Origin: Leclercia sp. AS011
GTDB taxonomy: Bacteria; Pseudomonadota; Gammaproteobacteria; Enterobacterales; Enterobacteriaceae
Assembly: GCF_037152535.1 (NCBI RefSeq)
Contig: NZ_JBBCMA010000001.1
Span: 1,178,001-1,242,000 of the forward strand
Reading direction: 5' to 3'
DNA: 64,000 bases
Part shown: positions 42,659 through 50,565 of the stretch, one piece after another
Position numbering within the stretch: the stretch's first letter is position 1
Layout: each line of letters begins with the position of its first letter
Notes under the pieces: model-generated
Told to the model about the DNA's origin: nothing
Seen by the model: the letters and a program-made list of their open reading frames with translations, nothing else
Database searches by the model: none
Made by a program: the position numbers and the translations under genes

Positions 42659-44356
42659 TTAGATCGACGTCCGACGATAGCTCCGGTACTCCGGCTGCCA
42701 GAAGTTCTCATCAATCGCCTGCTGTAACGCATCGGCAGAGGTTTTCACTGCCACCCCTTGCTGCTGCGCCATCTTGCCCACGGCAAACGCAATGGCCTTC
42801 GACACCACGTGGATATCCTTCAGCTCCGGCAGCACCAGCCCCTCGCCATTATTCACCAGCGGTGAGTGCTTGGCCAGGGTTTCGCTGGCGGACATCAGCA
42901 TCTCATCGGTAATGCGCGAGGCACCCGAGGCGATCACCCCCAGACCAATCCCCGGGAAGATATAGGAGTTGTTGCACTGGGCAATCGGGTAGGTTTTATC
43001 CTTCCACACCACCGGGTCAAACGGGCTGCCGGTGGCGACCAGCGCATTGCCTTCTGTCCAGGCGATGATGTCCTGCGGGGTGGCTTCGACGCGGGAGGTC
43101 GGGTTTGACAGCGGCATCACGATCGGGCGCGCGCAGTACTTATGCATCTCGCGGATGATCTCTTCGGTGAACAGCCCGGTCTGCCCGGATACGCCGATCA
43201 GAATATCCGGCTTGACGTTGCGCACCACGTCCAGCAGGGAGAGCACTTCATTGTCGGTATCCCAGTTTTTCAGATTCTCGCGCTTTTGCACCAGTTTGGT
43301 CTGGAACGGCAGCAGGTTCGGCATGCCGTCGGTCAGCAGGCCGAAGCGGTCCACCATAAAGACGCGAGAGCGGGCCAGCTCTTCGCTTAAGCCTTCCCGC
43401 TGGGTCTGGGCGATGATCTGCTCGGCAATACCGCACCCGGCAGAACCGGCCCCGAGGAAGACAATCTTCTGATAGCTTAACTGGTTGCCCGCCGCACGGC
43501 TGGCGGCAATCAGGGTGCCGACGGTAACTGCAGCGGTGCCCTGAATATCATCGTTAAAGGAGCAGATTTCGTCCCGATAGCGATTCAGCAGCGGCATGGC
43601 GTTTTTCTGGGCGAAGTCTTCAAACTGCAACAGCACGTCCGGCCAGCGATGTTTTACCGCCTGGATAAAGTCATCCACGAACTGGTAATACTCGTCGTCG
43701 GTGATGCGCGGGTGACGCCAGCCCATGTACAGCGGATCGTTGAGCAGCTGCTGGTTGTTGGTCCCGACATCCAGCACCACCGGCAGGGTGTAGGCCGGAC
43801 TGATGCCGCCGCAGGCGGTATAGAGCGACAGCTTCCCGATTGGAATGCCCATCCCGCCGATCCCCTGGTCGCCCAGACCGAGAATACGTTCCCCGTCGGT
43901 CACCACGATCACTTTGATGTTGTGGTTCGATACGTTCTGCAGAATGTCATCCATGTTGTGACGGTTCTGATACGAGATAAACACGCCGCGCGAGCGACGG
44001 TAAATTTCGGAGAAGCGTTCGCAGGCGGCACCGACGGTCGGGGTGTAGATCACCGGCATCATCTCGTCGAGATGGTTTTGCACCAGCCGGTAGAAGAGGG
44101 TTTCGTTGGTGTCCTGGATATTGCGCAGGTAGATGTGCTTATCGATTTCGGTTTTGAAACCCTGGTACTGGATCCACGCGCGCTCGGCCTGTTCTTCGAT
44201 GGTTTCCACCACTTCCGGCAGCAGGCCCAGCAGGTTGAAGTTGCTGCGCTCTTCCATGCTGAAGGCGCTGCCCTTGTTCAGCAGGGGAAACTCCAGCAGA
44301 ACCGGTCCGGCGTAAGGGATATAAAGGGAACGATGTCGGGTTGCTTTGTTGTCCAT
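42659..44356 (-). CDS. maeA: NAD-dependent malic enzyme
   Basis: A 565-residue malic enzyme (the E. coli MaeA length) converting malate and NAD to pyruvate, CO2 and NADH. Seen are [61 protein letters not shown] (NAD and malate site), the metal region FEDFAQKNA and [11 protein letters not shown], and a Rossmann [18 protein letters not shown] 44356 is chosen over GTG 44365 because it gives the E. coli length and start position. It lies upstream of sra and bdm as in E. coli. Confidence 0.95.
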   Translation of the reverse strand: MDNKATRHRSLYIPYAGPVLLEFPLLNKGSAFSMEERSNFNLLGLLPEVVETIEEQAERAWIQYQGFKTEIDKHIYLRNIQDTNETLFYRLVQNHLDEMMPVIYTPTVGAACERFSEIYRRSRGVFISYQNRHNMDDILQNVSNHNIKVIVVTDGERILGLGDQGIGGMGIPIGKLSLYTACGGISPAYTLPVVLDVGTNNQQLLNDPLYMGWRHPRITDDEYYQFVDDFIQAVKHRWPDVLLQFEDFAQKNAMPLLNRYRDEICSFNDDIQGTAAVTVGTLIAASRAAGNQLSYQKIVFLGAGSAGCGIAEQIIAQTQREGLSEELARSRVFMVDRFGLLTDGMPNLLPFQTKLVQKRENLKNWDTDNEVLSLLDVVRNVKPDILIGVSGQTGLFTEEIIREMHKYCARPIVMPLSNPTSRVEATPQDIIAWTEGNALVATGSPFDPVVWKDKTYPIAQCNNSYIFPGIGLGVIASGASRITDEMLMSASETLAKHSPLVNNGEGLVLPELKDIHVVSKAIAFAVGKMAQQQGVAVKTSADALQQAIDENFWQPEYRSYRRTSI

Positions 44357-44477
44357 GTCACTCACTTAATTTTGGGAAATCCGTCCCTGGCACTGGTGTT
44401 GATCATTGTCGCTGTCGTGCCTGCAGGGGATGTCAGGCGCATAGTATAGAGGAGGTGAATGTTAAAAACTGCAACAT

Positions 44478-44512
44478 ACAAACAAAAACACCACCGGTTT
44501 TGCCGGTGGTGT
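44478..44512 (-). terminator. Rho-independent terminator of sra
   Basis: Stem ACACCACCGG (44488-44497) / CCGGTGGTGT (44503-44512), loop TTTTG, followed on the minus strand by TTTTTG. It lies 20 bp after the sra stop codon. Confidence 0.88.
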
Positions 44513-44531
44513 CAGGGATCCTTGCGCGAGC

Positions 44532-44669
44532 TTACTTAGGTTCGTGGCGTTTTCTGCCGGTAGCGTGGGTGACCTGCGTTTCGCTGTCGCCCTCAATCAC
44601 CACTTTACGCTGGTTAGAGAGTTTGTAGTTCAGTCCCAGAATATGGCGTGCCTGACGGTTCGATTTCAT
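44532..44669 (-). CDS. sra: Stationary-phase-induced ribosome-associated protein Sra (S22)
   Basis: A 45-residue basic protein ([20 protein letters not shown] at the start, TGRKRHEPK at the end), the same length as E. coli Sra/RpsV, a 30S-associated protein made in stationary phase. GAGGAG precedes the ATG at 44669. It lies between maeA and bdm as in E. coli and has its own terminator. Confidence 0.93.
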   Translation of the reverse strand: MKSNRQARHILGLNYKLSNQRKVVIEGDSETQVTHATGRKRHEPK

Positions 44670-44749
44670 AGTAACTCCTCATTCCTGTTTGTAGTGATAA
44701 GGCGAACGAAATGTAACCCCTAAGGTTGCAGATCCAGCATAGCAGGTTT

Positions 44750-44965
44750 TCAGAAACTGGCGTGCTGACCGCTGACGACGTAGTTAATGGTCTGCTGGTA
44801 GATGTCACTGAGGATGTCATTGTCTGAGGCTTCAACCCACTTGGTGAGTTCCATCAAAATGTCATCTTCGGTGACAGCGCCCATCTCTGCGCGTAAACCC
44901 TGTGCAATTGCATTTACCAGCTCCGGCTGCGCGGATGGTGTGGTTGCTGAAGTATAAGTAAACAT
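44750..44965 (-). CDS. bdm: Biofilm-dependent modulation protein Bdm
   Basis: A 71-residue protein, same length as E. coli Bdm. The C-terminal part TEDDILMELTKWVEASDNDILSDIYQQTINYVVSGQH is essentially that of E. coli; the N-terminus is diverged. Bdm is known to be osmotically and Rcs controlled, linked to flagellar gene expression and biofilm. ATG 44965 has GGAGG six bases upstream. The upstream region was inspected for an RcsB box; none was clear enough to annotate. Confidence 0.93.
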   Translation of the reverse strand: MFTYTSATTPSAQPELVNAIAQGLRAEMGAVTEDDILMELTKWVEASDNDILSDIYQQTINYVVSGQHASF

Positions 44966-45107
44966 AGTGCCTCCGTGTCGTTTTCTATTTAATGTTCCGG
45001 TTCGCAATAACGTAATGCACATTCAGAATGGCAAATTTTTTAATCACTGTGACTAAGAGTCGTCCTGGAAATAAAAATATCATAATCCCTAACTTTTAAA
45101 GGATATA

Positions 45108-45629
45108 TCATGGCTTCCAGCGACGCCTGTTTGTGTATTTTTCATAAGGCATGGGGGAGGGCCAGGATATCAATTCAATCACGCTGCCCCAGGGCGTTTT
45201 ACCGTAGCAAAAAGCATTGCCCTCTCCCTGTTCTGCCGGGAAGGAGAGCGGCTTCGGCCCGGTAAACATCTCGCCACCCGCCGCCGTAAAGCGGGCTATT
45301 GCCTGCGCAAAATCATCCACATAGACCGCAAAATGTTGCAGGCCAAAGTCGCTCGCTCTGGCCGGGGACTGCTGCTCCGGGCCGTGCATTTCAAAGAGCT
45401 CTATGCCCGGCCCGTGGGGCATCGCCAACATCCGGATGGCGCGAACCTCGGTCCCCGGGAATAAACGCAACGTTTTCTGCTGAGCATCGGGATCAATATT
45501 CCCGTCGCCGGGCTCTACTGAGCGATATATTTCTTTCGCGTTAAAGGCCTGCTCGAAAAATAGTGTTGCCTGATTAATGTCCGGCACGGTAATACCGATA
45601 TGGTCAATACCTCTTACGGGTGAATTCAT
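45108..45629 (-). CDS. VOC-family (glyoxalase/dioxygenase fold) protein
   Basis: A 173-residue vicinal-oxygen-chelate protein: DHIGITVPDINQATLFFEQAF opens the first module and FGLQHFAVYVDDFAQAIARFTAAGGEMF ... WGSVIELISWPSPMPYEKY the second. H9 in DHIG, the His of LQHF and the Glu of VIEL are candidate metal ligands. The reaction is unknown; members include lyases, dioxygenases and fosfomycin-type transferases. It lies between bdm and osmC, which are neighbours in E. coli, so it is an insertion. GGAG precedes ATG 45629. Confidence 0.8.
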   Translation of the reverse strand: MNSPVRGIDHIGITVPDINQATLFFEQAFNAKEIYRSVEPGDGNIDPDAQQKTLRLFPGTEVRAIRMLAMPHGPGIELFEMHGPEQQSPARASDFGLQHFAVYVDDFAQAIARFTAAGGEMFTGPKPLSFPAEQGEGNAFCYGKTPWGSVIELISWPSPMPYEKYTNRRRWKP

Positions 45630-45724
45630 TCTCTGCTCCTTATTAAAAATTTAAATATAGCAGGTGAATATCTGCGCAAAAGGATGAGACTGTTCCGTGT
45701 TTGCCCTTGAGTCCAGACTCTCTT

Positions 45725-45734
45725 CTATACTTAA
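45725..45734 (+). promoter_or_regulatory. Sigma-S-type -10 element of osmC
   Basis: CTATACTTAA lies 30 bp before the osmC start codon, matching the extended sigma-S -10 consensus (CTATACT). E. coli osmC is known to be sigma-S and osmotically controlled from closely spaced promoters. Confidence 0.65.
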
Positions 45735-45763
45735 CCCTTTGTAAGCCAAAAGGAGAGCAAATT

Positions 45764-46192
45764 ATGACAATTCACAAGCACGGTTCGGCGCACTGGTCTG
45801 GCGATATTAAACGCGGCAAGGGTACGGTCTCCACCGAGAGTGGCGTCCTTAATCAGCAACCTTACGGCTTTAATACCCGCTTTGAAGGGGAAAAGGGCAC
45901 TAACCCGGAAGAGCTGATTGGTGCAGCCCATGCGGCCTGCTTCTCAATGGCGCTGTCCCTGATGCTGGGCGAGTCTGGTTATACCGCCGACTCCATCGAC
46001 ACCACTGCGGATGTTTCGCTGGATAAAACCGACAGCGGTTTTGCCATCAGCAAGATTGCGTTGCAGAGCAAAGTGACCGTACCGGGCATTGACCCACAGC
46101 AGTTTGACGGCATTATTCAGAAGGCCAAAGCCGGATGTCCGGTGTCGCAGGTGCTGAAAGCTGAAATCACCCTCGACTATACCCTGAACTGA
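45764..46192 (+). CDS. osmC: Peroxiredoxin OsmC
   Basis: A 142-residue osmotically inducible hydroperoxide reductase. The two redox cysteines are visible in AAHAACFSMALSLML (near residue 60) and KAGCPVSQVLKAEI (near residue 125), and the N-terminal KHGSAHWSGDIKRGKGTVSTESG matches E. coli OsmC. It reduces organic hydroperoxides in the cytoplasm. ATG 45764 follows AAGGAGA; 21 in-frame codons upstream are excluded. A hairpin follows. Confidence 0.95.
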   Translation: MTIHKHGSAHWSGDIKRGKGTVSTESGVLNQQPYGFNTRFEGEKGTNPEELIGAAHAACFSMALSLMLGESGYTADSIDTTADVSLDKTDSGFAISKIALQSKVTVPGIDPQQFDGIIQKAKAGCPVSQVLKAEITLDYTLN

Positions 46193-46198
46193 TCCGCA

Positions 46199-46219
46199 AG
46201 CCGGGCGTCGCGCCCGGCT
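46199..46219. terminator. GC hairpin between convergent osmC and LysR genes
   Basis: AGCCGGGCG (46199-46207) / CGCCCGGCT (46211-46219) with a TCG loop. It overlaps the LysR stop codon and lies 7 bp after the osmC stop. T-runs are absent, so termination is plausible rather than proven. Confidence 0.55.
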
Positions 46220-47123
46220 ATCCCTTCACCGCCCCGGGAAAAACCTCTGCCAGCCACGCGATAAACACCCTCAGACGCTGGGTCACATGCCGGTTTTGCG
46301 GATAGACCACGTAAAACGGATAGTGCGGCGGACGCCACTTCGCCAGAACTTCCACCAGCGCACCCGACGCAATCAGCCCGCCGACCGAGTAGCGAAAGGT
46401 CTGGATAATCCCTATACCGACAACCGCCGCCGCCAGATGCGCGTTGCTTTCGTTCACCCCGATATGGTGCCGCAGGCCGATCTCGCGAACCTCATCATCG
46501 TGAGTAAAGCGAAACGGCACCGCGCGTCCGGTCACCGGGGACAGATAGCTCACCAGTTTATGTCCATTTTTTAACTCCTCCGGGTAGGCGGGGATGCCGT
46601 GCAGCTTCAGGTAGTCCGGCGTTGCGCAGGTGACCATCTCCGCATTGCCGATATGCCGGGCGATCAGGGAGGAGTCCCCCAGCACGCCGCCGCGGATCAC
46701 GCAGTCCACGTTGCCGCTGATCAAATCCACTGGCCGGTCAGCCACCCCCAGGTCGATGCGGATGTCGGGGTAACGATGCATAAAGTCCGGCAGCAGCGGG
46801 ATCAGCACGTCCCGCGCCGTCGAGCCCCCCACATCGATCCGCAGATGCCCCTGCGGCTGCTGCTTCACCGCGCTGAACGAGGTGTCGATATCTTCGATAT
46901 CAATCAGCACCCGCCGGGCTTTGTCGTAATAGTCCTGACCTTCCGGAGTGGGCGTTACCCGCCGGGTGGTGCGCTGTAACAGCCGCACGCCGAGATGCGC
47001 CTCCAGGGCTTTTACCAGCTTGCTGAGGGTGGCGATGGGCATGGTCAGCGAGTCTGCCGCCCGGGTGAAGCTGCCGGTTTCTACCACGCGCGTAAAGGCG
47101 CGCATTGCCATTAACTGATCCAT
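46218..47123 (-). CDS. LysR-family transcriptional regulator
   Basis: A 301-residue LysR protein. HTH: MRAFTRVVETGSFTRAADSLTMPIATLSKLVKALEAHLGVRLLQRTTRRVTPTPEG (residues 7-62). The C-terminal domain belongs to the group close to YafC/DmlR-like regulators (DLGVADRPVDLISGNVDCVIRGG). It is divergent from an SDR dehydrogenase gene with 126 bp between starts and so is probably its regulator. Effector unknown. Confidence 0.87.
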   Translation of the reverse strand: MDQLMAMRAFTRVVETGSFTRAADSLTMPIATLSKLVKALEAHLGVRLLQRTTRRVTPTPEGQDYYDKARRVLIDIEDIDTSFSAVKQQPQGHLRIDVGGSTARDVLIPLLPDFMHRYPDIRIDLGVADRPVDLISGNVDCVIRGGVLGDSSLIARHIGNAEMVTCATPDYLKLHGIPAYPEELKNGHKLVSYLSPVTGRAVPFRFTHDDEVREIGLRHHIGVNESNAHLAAAVVGIGIIQTFRYSVGGLIASGALVEVLAKWRPPHYPFYVVYPQNRHVTQRLRVFIAWLAEVFPGAVKG

Positions 47124-47159
47124 CGGACGGGCTCATTGAAGAGGGGGATTATTCCCACA

Positions 47160-47195
47160 GGGAAAAAGTGATTTCCATTTTTGCTGATTTTTCCC
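47160..47195. promoter_or_regulatory. Inverted repeat in the LysR-SDR intergenic region
   Basis: GGGAAAAA (47160-47167) and TTTTTCCC (47188-47195), 20 bp apart, lie midway between the divergent starts. A LysR tetramer site is a reasonable reading, but the arms are A-rich and the spacing is longer than the classic T-N11-A box. Confidence 0.35.
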
Positions 47196-47249
47196 TAATC
47201 CCGCAAGGGGTAGAGTGCATCCACACTCACAACACAGAAGGTCAATCAC

Positions 47250-47999
47250 ATGAACGCAGCATTAACAGGTAAAGTCGCACTCGTCACCGGTGGCACCAGC
47301 GGTATCGGTCTGGCAACGGCAAAAGAGCTGGCCGCTCAGGGGGCGAAGGTGTACATCACCGGTCGCCGGCAGGCTGAACTGGACAACGCCGTCGCCGGCC
47401 TCGGCGGGCAGGTGACCGGCATTCGCGCCGACGCCTCCCGGCTTGCCGACCTCGATACGGTGTATGCCCAAATCGCTGAGCAGGCCGGACGGCTGGATGT
47501 GCTGTTCGCCAACGCCGGTGGCGGCGATATGCTGCCGCTGGGGGCCATCACCGAAGAACATTTCGACCGCATCTTCGCCACCAACGTGCGCGGCGTGCTC
47601 TTTACCGTGCAGAAGGCGCTGCCGCTGCTGGCGTCCGGGTCGTCAGTGATCCTCACCGGCTCGACCGTCTCGGTTAAAGGCACCGCCAACTTCAGCGTCT
47701 ACAGTGCCAGCAAGGCGGCAGTGAGAAACTTTGCCCGCTCCTGGGCGCTGGATTTGCAGGGGCGCGGGATCCGCGTCAATGTGGTCAGCCCGGGTCCAGT
47801 CAAAACCCCGGGGCTGGGCGAGCTGGTACCGGAAGAGCAGCGGCAGGGGCTGTTTGATGCCTTAGCCTCAACGGTGCCGCTGGGTCGCATTGGCGAACCG
47901 GAAGAGGTGGCAAAAGTGGTGGCGTTCCTCGCCTCCGATGCTGCCAGCTTTATCAACGCCGCCGAGCTGTTCGTGGATGGTGGGATGGCGCAGATTTAA
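47250..47999 (+). CDS. Short-chain dehydrogenase/reductase (SDR)
   Basis: A 249-residue classical SDR oxidoreductase. NAD(P) motif TGGTSGIG (residues 14-21) with the following TGRRQAEL suggesting NADP preference, NAG in LFANAGGG, catalytic Ser in GSTVSVKG and YxxxK as YSASK, and the C-terminal [10 protein letters not shown]. The substrate is unknown. It is divergent from a LysR gene and convergent with algL; the two TAA stops overlap in one TTAA. Confidence 0.87.
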   Translation: MNAALTGKVALVTGGTSGIGLATAKELAAQGAKVYITGRRQAELDNAVAGLGGQVTGIRADASRLADLDTVYAQIAEQAGRLDVLFANAGGGDMLPLGAITEEHFDRIFATNVRGVLFTVQKALPLLASGSSVILTGSTVSVKGTANFSVYSASKAAVRNFARSWALDLQGRGIRVNVVSPGPVKTPGLGELVPEEQRQGLFDALASTVPLGRIGEPEEVAKVVAFLASDAASFINAAELFVDGGMAQI

Positions 48000-48982
48000 C
48001 GCTGATAAAGCAGGGTGAGATTGCCGCCGAGGCGGCGATCCTTCAATGGACGGCTGGCGACCAGGCGTGACAGTGTCCCTGAGCTACATTGATGCAGGGC
48101 GCACCAGGGTTCCAGCCATTCCAGACGATCCCCGTTTTGTTGCAACACATACCCCGCCAGCCGTGCCAGCGCGCCATTATTCTCCTGAGTCACATCAACC
48201 TGATTCGCCCCGGCAAAACTGGCGATCATCACCAGCGGCTGCAGGGCATAGTTGTGATAGGCCAGCGCCCGTGCGCCGCGACGCTGTTCGTTTGCCAGTG
48301 TGCCGTCGGCGGCTATCTGCCCGGCGGCGATGCGATACTCTTTTAGCGACCAGTTGAACAAATCCCGCCGGTCAAGGGCCACGGCGCTGGCCATTACTGC
48401 CCATGCCGCCCAGTAGCTGTGATTATTGGTGCTTTTCAGCGGCAGACCGTCCCACTCCTGGATGACCCGATCCGCCAGCTTGCCCAGCCAGCGCTCGGTG
48501 GTCTGTTGTCCGGCAAGGGACGTCCCTGGGGTAAACTTCAACTCCAGCCAGCTGCTGGCCAGCGTCGCCAGCGCCCATTTACGCATCGCGCGCCCGGTAT
48601 GGCTGGTCTCCCCGGAGAGCAACGCGTCTGCTTTGGCCCAGGCCGCGTAGCCGTTGAGAATACAGGTCAAAGTATGTGGATCCCCGCTCTGTTTATAGCG
48701 CCAGACCATTTCCGAGATCCCGCGTTCAAAGCCGACGATGGGTTTAGACGCGGCGCGAAACGCCTGTTCCGCCTGCGGATTCAGCGTGGCGCGGGCGCTG
48801 TCCGACCCTTCATATTTACTGCGCAAGGTCAGCGGGGCGGTGAAAGGCGCGGGCAGGGGAACGCAGCCGCCCGCTTCAGTCTGCGGCAGCGGTCGGGTAA
48901 AACCCGCAGGCGGCACCAGCGGAGCGGCCAGCGCGTACAAGGGTAAACAGAGCAGCACATGCAGAGTACGTTTCACATTCAT
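47996..48982 (-). CDS. algL: Alginate lyase, polysaccharide lyase family 5
   Basis: A 328-residue AlgL-type poly(beta-D-mannuronate) lyase that cleaves alginate by beta-elimination. Signal peptide at residues 1-18 ([14 protein letters not shown]), then [29 protein letters not shown] and the catalytic-site motif [19 protein letters not shown], both AlgL hallmarks. It is a periplasmic enzyme. No alginate biosynthesis genes are in the window, so it may attack foreign alginate or an acidic exopolysaccharide. ATG 48982 (MNVKRTLHV) is preferred because the upstream codons are AT-rich and lack a ribosome site. It is divergent from a BLUF-EAL gene. Confidence 0.83.
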   Translation of the reverse strand: MNVKRTLHVLLCLPLYALAAPLVPPAGFTRPLPQTEAGGCVPLPAPFTAPLTLRSKYEGSDSARATLNPQAEQAFRAASKPIVGFERGISEMVWRYKQSGDPHTLTCILNGYAAWAKADALLSGETSHTGRAMRKWALATLASSWLELKFTPGTSLAGQQTTERWLGKLADRVIQEWDGLPLKSTNNHSYWAAWAVMASAVALDRRDLFNWSLKEYRIAAGQIAADGTLANEQRRGARALAYHNYALQPLVMIASFAGANQVDVTQENNGALARLAGYVLQQNGDRLEWLEPWCALHQCSSGTLSRLVASRPLKDRRLGGNLTLLYQR

Positions 48983-49123
48983 CTTCAACAGAGTTAAATA
49001 TTGATATTGGTTATTTTTGAGCCGAATCGCTTCTTTCGGGATATATCGCCTTAATACTATTAGTCGATAAATGTAAATTATGTTAAACACTAACTTATAA
49101 AGCCTAACAATGTATCGGGAACA

Positions 49124-50362
49124 ATGACTGTGCTTACTACACTCATCTACAGAAGCCAGTTAAATTCATCCTGTAAATCTTTCTCACTGATTTCACTGGT
49201 GGAAAAGGCCAGACACAGTAATGCCGCGCTGGATGTGACGGGCATATTGCTGTTTAACGGCGTCGATTTTCTGCAGATCCTGGAAGGATCTGAAGAGGTC
49301 ATCGAGACGTTGTTTGTGAAGATTAGCCAGGACAAGCGCCATGACAGCGTGGTAGAGCTGATGCGCGACTACGGCCCGCGGCGACGCTTCGAGAATGTCG
49401 GCATGCTGCTGTTCGACCTGCGTATTGATACACCTAAGTCGGTGCGCGACTCCGTACTACGCTACAGCAAACTGGATAATTATCTGGCGGCGGAAGATCG
49501 GGTCTTCAAATTTATTCAGCGTTTTATTCACCAGCAGAAAAAAGCGCCGGGCGTCTCCAGCTTCCGGCCCGATAAGTGGCGGCTGGCCCCGGAGCATGCG
49601 CCTTTCGGCAAAACGATTAACGGGCTGATTGATAATCAGGTCTGCCAGTTTGCCCTCCAGCCGATTGTCGAACCCACCGAGGGGAAAATCTCCTCGCTGG
49701 AGGCGTTGATCCGCGGCAACGACGGCGGCAGCCCGGAGCGGTTCTTTAATGCTATCGATCAGGACAAAGTGTACGAAGTGGACCTTCTGACCAAGTCCTA
49801 CGCTTTTGCGCTGGCAGAGAAGATCGGCATTGGCGACCATAAAATCGCCATTAACCTGCTGCCGATGTCGCTGGTCAACGTGCCCGGCGCCGTCGATTAT
49901 CTGATGGACCAGATCCTCTTCCACGGTTTGCAGCCGGAGCAGGTGGTGATTGAAGTTACCGAAAACGAAATGATCTCCGGTTTTAACCAGTTCAACAGCG
50001 CCATCAAGCAGCTAAGGGCGGCAGGGATTGGTCTGGCGATTGATGATTTTGGCTCTGGCTATGCCGGACTGTCGCTGCTGACCCGTTTCCAGCCGGATAA
50101 ACTGAAAATCGACCGCGAGATTGTCAGCAATATCCACTTAAGCGGCCCGAAACAGGCGATTGTGAAGTCGATCATCAGCTGCTGCACCGACCTGGAGATT
50201 GCGCTGGTGGCCGAGGGTATCGAGAAGATCGAAGAGTGGTGCTGGCTGGAGTCGGCAGGCATAAAACGTTTTCAGGGCTTTTTATTTGCCCGCCCCAAAT
50301 TAAACGGCGTGGGAGAAATTCACTGGCCACAATATACTAATGCTGCATATTTAAGCGATTAA
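49124..50362 (+). CDS. BLUF-EAL blue-light-regulated c-di-GMP phosphodiesterase (BlrP1-like)
   Basis: A 412-residue photoreceptor. Residues 1-100 are a BLUF flavin domain with the key Tyr9 (TLIYRS) and Gln51 (DFLQILEG). Residues about 165-405 are an EAL domain with intact catalytic parts: E193-A-L-I-R, INLLPMS, IEVTENE, AIDDFGSGYAGLSLLTRFQPDKLKID and LVAEGIE. It resembles Klebsiella BlrP1, a light-activated c-di-GMP hydrolase, more than E. coli BluF, whose EAL residues are degenerate. GGGAACA precedes the ATG. It lies beside alginate lyase and a chemoreceptor gene. Confidence 0.9.
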   Translation: MTVLTTLIYRSQLNSSCKSFSLISLVEKARHSNAALDVTGILLFNGVDFLQILEGSEEVIETLFVKISQDKRHDSVVELMRDYGPRRRFENVGMLLFDLRIDTPKSVRDSVLRYSKLDNYLAAEDRVFKFIQRFIHQQKKAPGVSSFRPDKWRLAPEHAPFGKTINGLIDNQVCQFALQPIVEPTEGKISSLEALIRGNDGGSPERFFNAIDQDKVYEVDLLTKSYAFALAEKIGIGDHKIAINLLPMSLVNVPGAVDYLMDQILFHGLQPEQVVIEVTENEMISGFNQFNSAIKQLRAAGIGLAIDDFGSGYAGLSLLTRFQPDKLKIDREIVSNIHLSGPKQAIVKSIISCCTDLEIALVAEGIEKIEEWCWLESAGIKRFQGFLFARPKLNGVGEIHWPQYTNAAYLSD

Positions 50363-50507
50363 CTCTCCGGCAAATAATTAGCGGTAAAAGAGATAAAGGT
50401 TTTCAATCTATGGCAGGGTCAAAAATATAAGGTCCTGCCGTGCAATCTGATGATTTAAATCGTTATTAACCCCGCCAGTGCTATTTCCATGAATAAATAA
50501 CTTTAAT

Positions 50508-50534
50508 TCAATATCAGGGGGGCGGTGCCGATAA
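50508..50534 (+). promoter_or_regulatory. FliA (sigma-28) promoter of the chemoreceptor gene
   Basis: The -10 GCCGATAA (50527-50534) matches the flagellar consensus in all eight bases. Fifteen bases upstream is TCAA (50508-50511) in place of TAAA. It lies 32 bp before the methyl-accepting protein start, so the gene is a predicted class 3 flagellar gene. Confidence 0.75.
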
Positions 50535-50536
50535 TA

Positions 50537-50560
50537 CCTCAGACCGTTTTATATCTGAGG
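50537..50560 (+). promoter_or_regulatory. 5' leader hairpin that encloses the chemoreceptor ribosome-binding site
   Basis: CCTCAGA (50537-50543) and TCTGAGG (50554-50560) form a perfect 7-bp stem with a 10-base loop. The right arm contains the GAGG of the ribosome-binding site, ending 5 bases before the ATG at 50566, so folding would limit translation initiation. Confidence 0.6.
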
Positions 50561-50565
50561 TAGTT

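Noticed and set aside
44966..45107. RcsB box upstream of bdm
   Set aside because: Expected from E. coli, but only a weak GACT...AGTC dyad was seen and it does not fit the box well enough to annotate.
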